Shown here: piece after piece, positions 1 to 6,708 of the stretch
Layout of the letters: each line of letters starts with the position of its first letter
How positions within the stretch are numbered: position 1 is the first letter of the stretch
Notes under the pieces: generated by a model
What the model was told of the DNA's origin: nothing
The model's input: the letters and a program-made list of their open reading frames with translations, nothing else
Databases searched by the model: none
Assembly: GCA_002299495.1 (NCBI GenBank)
Contig: DBNZ01000078.1
Span: forward strand, 1-9,950
Length of the DNA: 9,950 nt
Origin: Methylococcaceae bacterium UBA659
Lineage (GTDB): Bacteria > Pseudomonadota > Gammaproteobacteria > Methylococcales > Methylomonadaceae
Direction: 5' to 3'
Made by a program: the position numbers and the translations under genes

Positions 1-156
1 AAAGCGCTCATTGGCGCGGGGCTTTGATGTAGGGGGGGGGGGGCGAAATTTGATTTTTCAAGGGGCTGCGGTAGATGTTTTGTCAGCCTAACTTGGATTA
101 GTGTAACCGACTAAGGCCTGCCCACAAATCACAACCTGGGGCCTAAATCGGCCAAA
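1..156. other. Intergenic stretch with a 12-G homopolymer
   Basis: No gene is visible. It lies downstream of the minus-strand alcohol dehydrogenase. The only striking element is an uninterrupted run of 12 G at 32-43. A short imperfect inverted repeat (AAAGC at 1-5 with GCTTT at 21-25) could be the tail of a terminator of a gene to the left, but it has no T run and cannot be called. Confidence 0.5.
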
Positions 157-1212
157 TTACAGACTCGCTTTAAGGCTGGCCAGGTCAATGACGAACCGGT
201 ATTTGACATCATTCCCCAACATGCGCCCATAGGCCTGGTTAATGTCTTGGATAGGGATGATTTCAATGTCGGCGCTAATGTCATGTTCGGCGCAGAAATC
301 CAGCATTTCTTGGGTTTCTTTGATGCCGCCGATCAGTGAGCCGACGATGCGCCGGCGCTTGAAAATCAAATTTCCTACCGCAGGGGAGGGATGGGGATGG
401 TCGGGCAAGCCTACCAGGCACAAGGTGCCGTCACGTTTCAGTAACCGGGTGTAGGCATCTAGGTCGTGTGCGGCCGCGACTGTGTCTAAAATGAAGTCAA
501 AACTGGCCGTGTGCCTGCCCATCGCATCGGTTTCTTTGGACAGCACCACTTCATCGGCGCCTAGCCGTTTGCCGTCTTCGGCTTTGTTGGTGGAGGTGGT
601 GAACAAAACGACATAAGCCCCTAAGGCTTTGGCAAATTTCAAGCCCATGTGACCCAGCCCGCCTAAGCCTACAATGCCGACTTTGTCCCCCGCTTTCACT
701 TGCCAATGCTTTAAAGGCGAATACGTGGTGATGCCGGCACAAAGCAGCGGCGCCGCTGCGGCGGGGTCGAGTTTATCGGAAATATGCAAGACAAAATCTT
801 GGTCGACTACGATTTGGTTGGAGTAACCGCCATAGGTGCTTGCGCCTGATTGCGGGTCTGGGCAGTTGTAGGTGAAGGTCGCGTTATCGCAAAATTGTTC
901 CAATTGGTCTTGGCAATCGTGGCAGGTGCGGCAAGAATCGACCAAGCAACCGACGCCGACCATTTCGCCGACTGTAAATTCGGTGACGACGCTGCCTAGG
1001 GCGGTCACTTTGCCGATAATTTCATGCCCTGGAACCATCGGGTAGGTGGCGTTGGCCCATTCATTGCGGACTTGATGGATGTCAGAATGGCAAACCCCGC
1101 AGTAGAGGATTTCTATGTGCACGTCCGATGGGCCTAGGTCCCGCCGTTCAAAACTGAAAGGGGCCAATGGCGATTGGTGGTCGAATGCGGCGTAGCCGAT
1201 AGTTTTTTGCAT
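157..1212 (-). CDS. Zinc-dependent alcohol dehydrogenase / aldehyde reductase (CAD/YahK type)
   Basis: A cytosolic medium-chain dehydrogenase that should reduce aldehydes to alcohols, or the reverse, with NADP(H). At 351 residues it is close to E. coli YahK. Visible parts: an N-terminal GroES-like domain with catalytic-zinc ligands Cys41 (CGVCHSD, 38-44), His63-Glu64 (PGHE) and Cys158 (LLCAG); the structural-zinc cysteines Cys94, Cys97, Cys100 and Cys108; a Rossmann glycine motif GLGGLG at 182-187; and TTSTNK at 205-210, where the Ser/Lys pattern favours NADPH in this subfamily. The ATG at 1212 is chosen because GGAG (1222-1219) lies six bases upstream. It is transcribed alone, 262 bases after fbp. 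The true substrate cannot be read from sequence; cinnamyl-type or other aldehydes are family knowledge. Confidence 0.93.
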   Translation of the reverse strand: MQKTIGYAAFDHQSPLAPFSFERRDLGPSDVHIEILYCGVCHSDIHQVRNEWANATYPMVPGHEIIGKVTALGSVVTEFTVGEMVGVGCLVDSCRTCHDCQDQLEQFCDNATFTYNCPDPQSGASTYGGYSNQIVVDQDFVLHISDKLDPAAAAPLLCAGITTYSPLKHWQVKAGDKVGIVGLGGLGHMGLKFAKALGAYVVLFTTSTNKAEDGKRLGADEVVLSKETDAMGRHTASFDFILDTVAAAHDLDAYTRLLKRDGTLCLVGLPDHPHPSPAVGNLIFKRRRIVGSLIGGIKETQEMLDFCAEHDISADIEIIPIQDINQAYGRMLGNDVKYRFVIDLASLKASL

Positions 1213-1306
1213 GAGGGTCTCCAGGGTCAGTAAAGCGTGGACATGCGGTGGAATGGGTTGGCTTTTTAGCGGGATGGGGCAAAATTTTCCCTGATCTCCA
1301 ATGGTT

Positions 1307-1319
1307 TTAGGCGGCCTAA
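1307..1319. promoter_or_regulatory. Palindrome upstream of the alcohol dehydrogenase gene
   Basis: TTAGGC-G-GCCTAA is a perfect 13-bp palindrome with one central base, about 95 bases upstream of the dehydrogenase start. It sits where an operator could be. I see no convincing -35/-10 pair beside it, so the role is inferred from position and symmetry only. Confidence 0.3.
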
Positions 1320-1352
1320 GCCTTTATTGAAACGATTACTTTTTTAACGCAT

Positions 1353-1373
1353 TAGCGATGAGTCGCTATTTTT
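1353..1373 (+). terminator. Small stem-loop plus T5, plus-strand orientation
   Basis: TAGCGA-TGAG-TCGCTA forms a perfect 6-bp stem with a four-base loop and is followed by TTTTT. It has intrinsic-terminator form on the plus strand, but no plus-strand gene precedes it. It may be fortuitous, or may end antisense transcription running out of fbp. On the minus strand it lacks a T tract and so does not serve fbp. Confidence 0.3.
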
Positions 1374-1379
1374 GCGAAA

Positions 1380-1406
1380 GCTGGTTTTGGGCATCCAAGC
1401 CCCAGC
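1380..1406 (-). terminator. Possible fbp terminator stem-loop (weak)
   Basis: Read on the minus strand, GCTG-GGGC, a six-base loop, GCCC, a short bulge and CAGC form an imperfect hairpin about 70 bases after the fbp stop. It is followed by only TTTC, so it is a poor intrinsic terminator and is listed with low confidence. Confidence 0.25.
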
Positions 1407-1474
1407 AAGCTGCAAAAACTTCACGCGATCTAATGCCTTCGGTGCCCCGATGCGGCCATAACCTTTATCCACTT

Positions 1475-2494
1475 TTATCCACCTTGGCCACTTTCTAGGT
1501 GATAGGCGGCAATCCGGTCAACTTCATTTTTTGAGCCTAAAATTACCGGAACCCGTTCATGGATGCCGACAGGTTTGAGTTCTAAAATCCTTTCGCGTCC
1601 GGTAATGCAGGCGCCGCCCGCTTGTTCAACGATAAAAGCCATTGGGTTGGCTTCGTACATTAAGCGCAGTTTGGCGGGTTTATCGGGGTGCTTGCTATCT
1701 AGCGGGTACAGGAACACGCCGCCCCGGGTCAAAATCCGGTAAACGTCGGCGACTAGCGAGGCGACCCAGCGCATGTTGAAATCTTTGCCGCGCACCCCTT
1801 CCTTGCCTTGTAAGCATTCGTCGATATAACGCTGCACCGGCGGTTCCCAAAACCGTTGGTTGGAGATGTTGATGGCGAACTCGTTGGTGTCTTCAGAGAT
1901 TTTCATGTTCGGATGGGTGAGGATGAACTCGCCGATCTCTTGGTCTAGGGTAAAACCGTTCACGCCGTGGCCTGTCGTCAACACCATCATGGTGGATGGT
2001 CCGTATAGCACAAAACCGGCGCACACTTGCTCAACGCCCTTACGCAAAAAATCTTCCAGTTCCGGCTCGATGCCTTCGCGGCAGCGGAGGATGGAAAAGA
2101 TAGTCCCTACCGCCAAGTTGATGTCGATGTTCGACGAACCGTCCAAGGGGTCGAACAAAGCCAGGTATTTGCCTTTAGGATATTGCGGCGGGATTTGAAT
2201 AAGCCCGTCGATTTCTTCCGAAGCCATGCCCGCCAACTGCCCGGTCCAGTTTAGGGCGTTTACCATAATGTCATGGGTGATAATATCGAGCTTTTTTTGC
2301 ACTTCGCCTTGCACGTTTTCTGATTCGGCGCTGCCGAGTACGCCAATCAATTGCCCTTTGTTAACTTGTTGCGCGATTTGTTTACAGGCAGTGACGATGT
2401 TGTTCAATAAAAGGGTGAAGGTGCCGGAAGCTTCCGGTAAGTCGCGTTGTTGCTGGATGATAAACTGGGTTAGGGTCACTTTTTTAAGGGTCAT
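1475..2494 (-). CDS. fbp: Fructose-1,6-bisphosphatase, class I
   Basis: Hydrolyses fructose-1,6-bisphosphate to fructose-6-phosphate and phosphate in the cytosol. This is the irreversible step of gluconeogenesis, and it also serves sugar-phosphate regeneration cycles (Calvin or ribulose monophosphate) where present. The protein has 339 residues against 332 in E. coli. Metal-site motifs are all present: Glu93-Glu94 (ASEE), the signature DPLDGSSNID at 115-124, and Glu281 in YEANPM. The substrate-binding segment RWVASLVADVYRILTRGG lies at 242-259. The ATG at 2494 gives the family-typical N-terminus (TLTQFI). Its GGAG (2509-2506) is 11 bases away, rather far. It stands between a SemiSWEET gene and an alcohol dehydrogenase gene, all on the minus strand, with 160 and 262 bases on either side, so it is probably its own unit. 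Confidence 0.97.
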   Translation of the reverse strand: MTLKKVTLTQFIIQQQRDLPEASGTFTLLLNNIVTACKQIAQQVNKGQLIGVLGSAESENVQGEVQKKLDIITHDIMVNALNWTGQLAGMASEEIDGLIQIPPQYPKGKYLALFDPLDGSSNIDINLAVGTIFSILRCREGIEPELEDFLRKGVEQVCAGFVLYGPSTMMVLTTGHGVNGFTLDQEIGEFILTHPNMKISEDTNEFAINISNQRFWEPPVQRYIDECLQGKEGVRGKDFNMRWVASLVADVYRILTRGGVFLYPLDSKHPDKPAKLRLMYEANPMAFIVEQAGGACITGRERILELKPVGIHERVPVILGSKNEVDRIAAYHLESGQGG

Positions 2495-2533
2495 CAGTTC
2501 ATTTGCTCCGTTGGTCTATCTTTAGCCTATCTA

Positions 2534-2562
2534 ATGATCAAGGCGGCTAGGATGGGTTGCAA
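2534..2562 (-). promoter_or_regulatory. Candidate sigma-70 promoter for fbp
   Basis: On the minus strand TTGCAA (2562-2557), 17 bases, then GATCAT (2539-2534). The -10 matches consensus at four of six positions. It would give a leader of about 33 bases before the fbp ATG. Matched by eye only. Confidence 0.35.
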
Positions 2563-2654
2563 TGCCGGGCAGTGGTTAAAAGGTGACGGTAACGGTTAGG
2601 GACGCCGCCCCGACGATTTTTTACCCGTCCAAATCTGACCACCGCCCTATGCCG

Positions 2655-2927
2655 TTACGGGGACTTAGTAAAACTATTGTAGATTTTGACGGCCAAGATA
2701 GAGGCGGCTAATACGAACGTGATGGCGTTAGCTAGGATGATGGCGGTGTTGTCGATGAGAATCCCGTAAACCAGCCAACAAAGTACGCCCAGGTTCAATA
2801 AGCTGCACATGCTTAACGATATCGAACTGGTGTCACGGGTGCGGATGGTCATTATGGCTTGGGGTATGAAGGCAGCGGTTGTCAAGGCGGCCGCCAGGTA
2901 ACCTATGGTATCGGTGAGAAATGGCAT
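2655..2927 (-). CDS. SemiSWEET family sugar transporter
   Basis: A 90-residue inner-membrane protein of the bacterial SemiSWEET family (MtN3/saliva, PQ-loop). These dimerise to make one six-helix sugar uniporter. Three hydrophobic helices are visible at about 5-26, 37-58 and 61-84, the full length of the family. The PQ motif is at Pro22-Gln23 (AFIPQ) and is followed by the typical SISLSM at 35-40. Trp51 (CWLVYG) and Asn67 (ANAIT) fall where the family places its sugar-contacting Trp and Asn. The ATG at 2927 gives the expected short N-terminus; the best Shine-Dalgarno is a weak AAGG 11 bases upstream. It lies 160 bases upstream of fbp and 134 bases downstream of ctpA. The substrate is unknown; known members carry glucose or sucrose. 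Confidence 0.9.
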   Translation of the reverse strand: MPFLTDTIGYLAAALTTAAFIPQAIMTIRTRDTSSISLSMCSLLNLGVLCWLVYGILIDNTAIILANAITFVLAASILAVKIYNSFTKSP

Positions 2928-2975
2928 AAATTAAGTAACCTTGTGAATTAAGAGTTAGGGTTTAAGGGGTTTTCA

Positions 2976-3026
2976 ACAGGGGATGGGGGTTGTGGCCAGA
3001 ACCACCCCTCGCCCCCATCAACCTGT
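2976..3026. repeat. GC-rich inverted repeat between ctpA and the SemiSWEET gene
   Basis: Nested arms: ACAGG (2976-2980) with CCTGT (3022-3026), GATGGGGG (2982-2989) with CCCCCATC (3012-3019), and GTGG (2992-2995) with CCAC (3002-3005). A further GGATGGGGG copy follows at 3035-3043. It sits 36 bases past the ctpA stop, where a 3'-end structure would be, but it has no T run in either direction. It may be a processing or mRNA-stability hairpin, or a degenerate REP element. Confidence 0.6.
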
Positions 3027-3061
3027 AACAGGGCGGATGGGGGCGGGAGTGCGGAACTCGC

Positions 3062-4387
3062 TCACTTGTTTTGGGTAATGCTGATGCCTTTTAACAGGTT
3101 GAAAGCTTCATACAAAGCATAGTCTTTGATCAAACTATCCTTATCAATATCGCCTAGGGTTTGGCCTGCGCCTTTTGCAGGGTCTTTCGGCTTGCCGTTT
3201 TGTAGTAAATGCCCGGAAAGGTCGGCCTCCTTGATGGGGGTGAAATTCGAGCTGTCAACCGTTTCCAGCTTAAGGCGGGCGAGACCAATGTCCGGCTCGA
3301 TGCCCTCGGCCTGAATGGATCTGCCGGAAGGGGTAAAGTAGCGGGCCGTGGTCAGTTTAATGGCGGAACCGTCGTTAGTGGGCAGGATGGTTTGAACCGA
3401 GCCTTTTCCAAACGATCTTTCACCCATAATGATGGCGCGTTTATGGTCTTGTAACGCCCCGGCAACAATTTCCGATGCCGAAGCGGAGCCTGCGTTAATC
3501 AACACGACCATAGGTGCACCATGCAGCAAATCGTCGGGTGTGGCGCTAAAACGCATGGCAGAGTTTTCTATGCGGCCTTCGGTGTAAACGATCAACCCGC
3601 TGCTAAGAAAAATGTCGCTCACTCTGACTGCGGCATCCAAAACCCCGCCCGGATTGTTCCTTAAGTCCAAGACGATGCCTCTTAACTTGCCGCCGTTTTC
3701 CTTTTTCAGCGCGGCCAGCGCTTCCTCCAGGTTATCGCCGGTACCGGATTGGAAACTGCTGATGCGGACATAACCGTAGCCTTTTTCCAGGATCCGGGTT
3801 CTTACGCTTTTCACTTTGATGATGGCGCGGGAGATAGTGAATTTAAGCGGGGCGTCTTCCCCCTCGCGGACGATGGTGATCGCAATTTTGCTACCCGGTT
3901 CGCCGCGCATGGCTTTGACCGCTTCGTTCAAGCCCATGCCTTTGACCGTCTTCTCATCAAGCTTGATGATCAAATCGCCGGCCTTAACCCCGGCTTTTTG
4001 CGCCGGGGTGTCGTCAATGGGGGAGATCACTTTCACGAAGCCGTTCTCCATCGTCACTTCAATGCCTAGGCCGCCGAACTGACCGGTAGTGCCTTCTTTC
4101 AGCTCTTGGAATTCGTCGGCGACCAGGTAGGCAGAGTGCGGGTCCAGCCCGGCCAACATGCCACGGATGGCGTCTTCCAATAATTTTTCATCGGAAACGG
4201 GTTCGACATAATCACGCTTAATCCGCCCGAAAACCTCGGTGAAGGCGCGTAGTTCCTCAAAAGGAAGGGTGTCTGACTCCGTCGTCATGTCGTAGTCTTT
4301 TTCCGCTAAGACATTCCCGCAAGTGCTCATAAAGGCACCCAAGATGAACCCTAAGGATAAAATAACAATCGTTTTTTTGTTGTGCAT
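3062..4387 (-). CDS. ctpA: Carboxyl-terminal processing protease, S41 family
   Basis: A periplasmic serine protease that trims or degrades substrates from exposed C-termini. In Gram-negatives such enzymes act on peptidoglycan hydrolases and envelope proteins. Of 441 residues, 1-29 form a signal peptide with likely cleavage after NVLA. Cys23 is not in a proper lipobox (SerThr precede it), so I do not call a lipoprotein. A PDZ domain spans about 100-180. The S41 core follows, with the catalytic dyad Ser303 (SASASEI, 301-307) and Lys328 (FGKGS), plus Gln332; the Ser-Lys spacing of 25 equals that of E. coli Prc. The ATG at 4387 has AAAGG three bases and GGAG eleven bases upstream. It lies 81 bases after envC on the same strand, the usual envC-ctpA pairing, and is probably cotranscribed with it. 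Confidence 0.95.
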   Translation of the reverse strand: MHNKKTIVILSLGFILGAFMSTCGNVLAEKDYDMTTESDTLPFEELRAFTEVFGRIKRDYVEPVSDEKLLEDAIRGMLAGLDPHSAYLVADEFQELKEGTTGQFGGLGIEVTMENGFVKVISPIDDTPAQKAGVKAGDLIIKLDEKTVKGMGLNEAVKAMRGEPGSKIAITIVREGEDAPLKFTISRAIIKVKSVRTRILEKGYGYVRISSFQSGTGDNLEEALAALKKENGGKLRGIVLDLRNNPGGVLDAAVRVSDIFLSSGLIVYTEGRIENSAMRFSATPDDLLHGAPMVVLINAGSASASEIVAGALQDHKRAIIMGERSFGKGSVQTILPTNDGSAIKLTTARYFTPSGRSIQAEGIEPDIGLARLKLETVDSSNFTPIKEADLSGHLLQNGKPKDPAKGAGQTLGDIDKDSLIKDYALYEAFNLLKGISITQNK

Positions 4388-4468
4388 GCGCCTTTAAACT
4401 CCAAATCCACTTAATATCAATACGTTATTATCTTACAACTGATTTAAATTACAGTTATTTTTTGCAGT

Positions 4469-5647
4469 TTATTTTTGCCACCAAGACGCAGGGTCCACCG
4501 CCACACCTTGTTTACGGATGGCAAAGTACAGGCCGGGCTGCAGCCGTCCCCCGCTTTGGCCCACTGCCGCGATGATTTCGCCGGAGCGCACGGCATCGTG
4601 TTTGCGCTTAAACAGGCTTTGGTTGAAGGCATATAAGGTCATGTAATCCGTGCCGTGTTCCAAAATCATCAAATAACCATAGCTTTTCAGCCACTTAGCA
4701 AAGACCACCTTGCCATCGGCCACGGCATGAACTTCAGTGCCTTCCGGGGCGGCAATTAAGATGCCGTCCCAAACGGTTTCCAAACGGGGGCTGCCAAATT
4801 GCTGGACGATGCGGCCTTCGGTGGGCGGGCGCAACTTGCCTTTTAATTCAGAAAATTTCGGTGCCCGCTGGGTGGCGACGCTCTCTTGTCTGGTGTTTTC
4901 GTCATCCTCCGCCACATCATTTGATGCCATGGATGCGATGGATGCGATGGAACCGGTATTTGGAGAGCTGCCCAATAAGCTGGCTATGACTGTTTCGCTT
5001 TGTCTAAGTTGCCTGAGTTGTTCCTCGGCGGATAGTCCGGTCAAGCGGGCCAGTAATTTGTTGCGCTCCTCTTTGGCCTTAGCCAATTCGGCCTGCTCCA
5101 TTTTCTTCTGTGACAACAAGCCCTCTAACTCGGAGCGTTGCTGCCGAAGTTGCTGGTTTTTGCTATCCAGGTCTGCTAATAGCTTTTCGGTTCGCCTGAT
5201 TTCGTCAATCCGTTGCTGCGTGAAGTATTGGAAATATTTCAACATGCGCCCTGACAAGGCAGGGTCATTTTGATTCAGCAACAATTTTAGCCGCTGTTGC
5301 TTGCCCATTTGATAAGCGGCCTTTACTTCGGCCGCCAGGATTTTTTGTTGCTCGCCGATGTTTTTTTCAAGTAGCCTCAGCCCCTGTTGGATGGTCGCTA
5401 ATTCCCGTTCTTTTTGTTCCAGTTTGAGCCGAAGTTGACGCAAAGAAGCGACCGCTTCCCCGTAGCGCCGTTCCACGTCACCAAGCAGGTTGGCGATGTT
5501 GTGTTGATGATACGTCAGTTGTTGCTGGCTTGGCTGGGGTGCGGTTGTGGCCTCGGTTGGCTTGGCTTGGACGCAGCGGGCATTGAACGCAATAACCAAC
5601 AATGCCCATAAGCTTAGGGAAACAAGGGGGGGGGGATTACCGGTCAA
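4469..5647 (-). CDS. envC: EnvC-type murein hydrolase activator (degenerate M23/LytM domain)
   Basis: A periplasmic protein that in E. coli is recruited by FtsEX and activates the septal amidases AmiA/AmiB. Of 392 residues, about 1-28 form a signal peptide, about 45-215 are strongly coiled-coil (Gln/Glu/Leu/Arg rich), 225-262 are a low-complexity linker, and 275-391 are a LytM fold. The zinc ligands of active M23 enzymes are lost: WDGILI (293-298) lacks the His, YAFN (339-342) replaces YxHL, and LYFAIR (373-378) replaces LHFEIR. It is therefore an activator, not a peptidase. The start is unusual: an in-frame TAA lies just upstream (about 5661), the only start codon before the signal peptide is TTG at 5647, and no clear Shine-Dalgarno precedes it. 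A run of ten C (5635-5626) encodes Pro5-Pro7. gpmI, often upstream in this locus, is absent. Confidence 0.9.
   Translation of the reverse strand: MTGNPPPLVSLSLWALLVIAFNARCVQAKPTEATTAPQPSQQQLTYHQHNIANLLGDVERRYGEAVASLRQLRLKLEQKERELATIQQGLRLLEKNIGEQQKILAAEVKAAYQMGKQQRLKLLLNQNDPALSGRMLKYFQYFTQQRIDEIRRTEKLLADLDSKNQQLRQQRSELEGLLSQKKMEQAELAKAKEERNKLLARLTGLSAEEQLRQLRQSETVIASLLGSSPNTGSIASIASMASNDVAEDDENTRQESVATQRAPKFSELKGKLRPPTEGRIVQQFGSPRLETVWDGILIAAPEGTEVHAVADGKVVFAKWLKSYGYLMILEHGTDYMTLYAFNQSLFKRKHDAVRSGEIIAAVGQSGGRLQPGLYFAIRKQGVAVDPASWWQK
4923..4950. repeat. 9-bp tandem repeat in the envC linker
   Basis: GGATGCGAT at 4931-4939 and again at 4940-4948, preceded by a near copy at 4923-4930. On the minus strand it encodes the repetitive Ser-Ile-Ala-Ser-Ile-Ala-Ser-Met-Ala stretch (233-241). 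The unit is a multiple of three, so copy changes only alter linker length. Confidence 0.75.
5626..5635. repeat. envC: Homopolymer G10/C10 inside the envC signal-peptide region
   Basis: Ten consecutive G on the plus strand, read as C10 in envC, four codons after the TTG start. Tracts of this length are prone to slippage. A change of one or two bases would separate the only upstream start from the reading frame. It could also be an assembly error. Confidence 0.8.
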
Positions 5648-5719
5648 ATTATCAAACCATTAGAAATAAGGCAGGTTCGCCCATTAAAGAGAAATTGCAC
5701 CATTGCTTCGTATTTGCGA

Positions 5720-5747
5720 TTACAGAAGTGTTAAATTCGGGTACAAT
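5720..5747 (+). promoter_or_regulatory. Candidate promoter for the ArsR-rhodanese genes
   Basis: TACAAT at 5742-5747 is a good -10 (five of six). A weak -35 region (TTACAG, 5720-5725) lies 16 bases upstream. It would give a leader of about 115 bases that includes the inverted repeat at 5766-5791. The poor -35 suggests activator help or a different start. Confidence 0.4.
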
Positions 5748-5765
5748 GCCCCGCTGAAACAGTAG

Positions 5766-5791
5766 GGTATTATAGTGATAGTCACCATACC
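5766..5791. promoter_or_regulatory. Nested inverted repeat, possible ArsR operator
   Basis: Outer arms GGTAT (5766-5770) and ATACC (5787-5791), with inner arms GTGA (5775-5778) and TCAC (5782-5785) around TAG. It lies between the candidate promoter and the regulator's start codon, as expected for an autoregulatory operator. The two palindromes are off-centre to each other, so either could be the real site. Inferred from position. Confidence 0.4.
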
Positions 5792-5869
5792 TTGTTAACT
5801 GTCGTGAATAAATTCTTATCGGTGGCTGCCTTTAGCCCCGAATGCCGGCATTAGTGGGATGAAGTTTAT

Positions 5870-6190
5870 ATGGACACAAATGAACAACCGTTGGCGTTGT
5901 ACAACGACGCCGATATCACCAAAGCGGCCAGGTCGCTAAAAGCCATGTCACACCCGTTGCGGTTAAAAATACTTTGTGTCTTAGGTAACAAGGCCATTAG
6001 CGTCCAAGACATCGTAGAACAAGTAGGCACCAGCCAAAGCAACGTCTCGCAACACCTGTCCATTCTCAGGGAAAAAAACATCCTCGGCAGCAACAAAGAA
6101 GCCAATCGGGTCTTTTATTACATCGACGATGAACGGGTGCTGCAACTGATAAAGATGATGCGCGACGTATTTTGCCATCAGCACTTATAA
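5870..6190 (+). CDS. ArsR-family regulator, probable persulfide/thiol sensor (BigR/SqrR-like)
   Basis: A 106-residue winged-helix repressor of the ArsR/SmtB family. The DNA-binding helix-turn-helix covers about 43-66 (SVQDIVEQVG, then SQSNVSQHLSILRE), and the beta-wing about 74-88 (NRVFYYIDD). The metal-binding ELCVCDL motif of arsenic sensors is absent; Ser-Val-Gln-Asp stands in its place. There are only two cysteines: Cys36 in RLKILCVLG and Cys102 in DVFCHQHL. Their 66-residue spacing equals that of BigR (Cys42/Cys108) and SqrR (Cys41/Cys107), which form di- or tetrasulfide links on reactive sulfur species and release DNA. The next gene is a rhodanese, supporting a sulfur role. The ATG at 5870 has a GGGA/GAAG purine stretch 6-14 bases upstream. 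Sensing chemistry is inferred from the residues; the family is certain. Confidence 0.9.
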   Translation: MDTNEQPLALYNDADITKAARSLKAMSHPLRLKILCVLGNKAISVQDIVEQVGTSQSNVSQHLSILREKNILGSNKEANRVFYYIDDERVLQLIKMMRDVFCHQHL

Positions 6191-6228
6191 ACAACCCGTA
6201 CAATCAAGTCAGCTTAAAAATCTACTCT

Positions 6229-6672
6229 ATGGAACGTTATCTGGAATTTGCTACAAACCACTATATTTTGTCGTTGGCATTATTGGTGGTCACTTATTTG
6301 CTGGTGCAGGATTTAGTCGAATCCGCATTTAAAAAATTCAAATCCATCTCGCCATTACAGGCGGTGGCCAAAATCAACCAAGGCGATGTGGTTATCATTG
6401 ACGTGCGGGAACCGGCCGAGTTCAAGAAAAAGCAGATTGAAAACGCTATCAACACCCCGCTGGACAAATTTTCCGAACAATTGCCCGGCCTAGCCGGATA
6501 TAAGGCCAAGCCTATACTGGTATTTTGTGAAACCGGCGCCCGCTCGGTCACGGCTGGGCGGCTGCTGACCAAAGCCGGGTTTGAACAAGTGTTTGTCATC
6601 ACCGGCGGCATACAGTCATGGGAAAATGATTACAAACTGCCGATCAAATCGCCAAAACTAGCCAAAGCGTAA
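6229..6672 (+). CDS. yibN: Membrane-anchored rhodanese-domain protein (YibN-like)
   Basis: A 147-residue single-domain sulfurtransferase anchored in the inner membrane, close in length to E. coli YibN (143). One transmembrane helix lies at about 11-30. The rhodanese domain follows, with the IDVREPAEF motif at 57-65 and the active-site loop CETGARS at 100-106, where Cys100 would carry the persulfide. The ATG at 6229 is chosen because it gives the YibN-like N-terminus (MERYLEF). The frame stays open back to a TTG at 6172, but that would overlap the ArsR gene and add an unlikely extension. Neither start has a clear Shine-Dalgarno. It lies 38 bases after the regulator and 36 before secB, so the genes are likely cotranscribed. 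YibN precedes grxC-secB-gpsA in E. coli; here grxC is missing. Confidence 0.88.
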   Translation: MERYLEFATNHYILSLALLVVTYLLVQDLVESAFKKFKSISPLQAVAKINQGDVVIIDVREPAEFKKKQIENAINTPLDKFSEQLPGLAGYKAKPILVFCETGARSVTAGRLLTKAGFEQVFVITGGIQSWENDYKLPIKSPKLAKA

Positions 6673-6708
6673 ACCCACTTTTTCCTTTAACTACTGACCC
6701 ATAACACC

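Noticed and set aside
4310..4330. Lipoprotein signal in ctpA at Cys23
   Set aside because: The residues before the cysteine (Met-Ser-Thr) do not fit a lipobox, and a signal peptidase I site after NVLA explains the N-terminus.
4469..4850. EnvC as an active M23 endopeptidase
   Set aside because: The metal-binding His residues of the LytM motifs are replaced (WDGILI, YAFN, LYFAIR), as in non-catalytic activators.
4737..5273. A 178-codon plus-strand frame inside envC
   Set aside because: It is the antisense shadow of the coiled-coil coding region. Its Ser/Cys/Arg-rich composition fits no family, and envC is certain.
5870..6190. ArsR-family gene as an arsenic or metal sensor
   Set aside because: The ELCVCDL-type cysteine motif is missing and no arsenic genes are nearby. 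The two cysteines fit a persulfide sensor instead.
6172..6228. N-terminal extension of the rhodanese from a TTG codon
   Set aside because: It overlaps the regulator gene and adds residues not seen in YibN. The ATG at 6229 gives the expected length.
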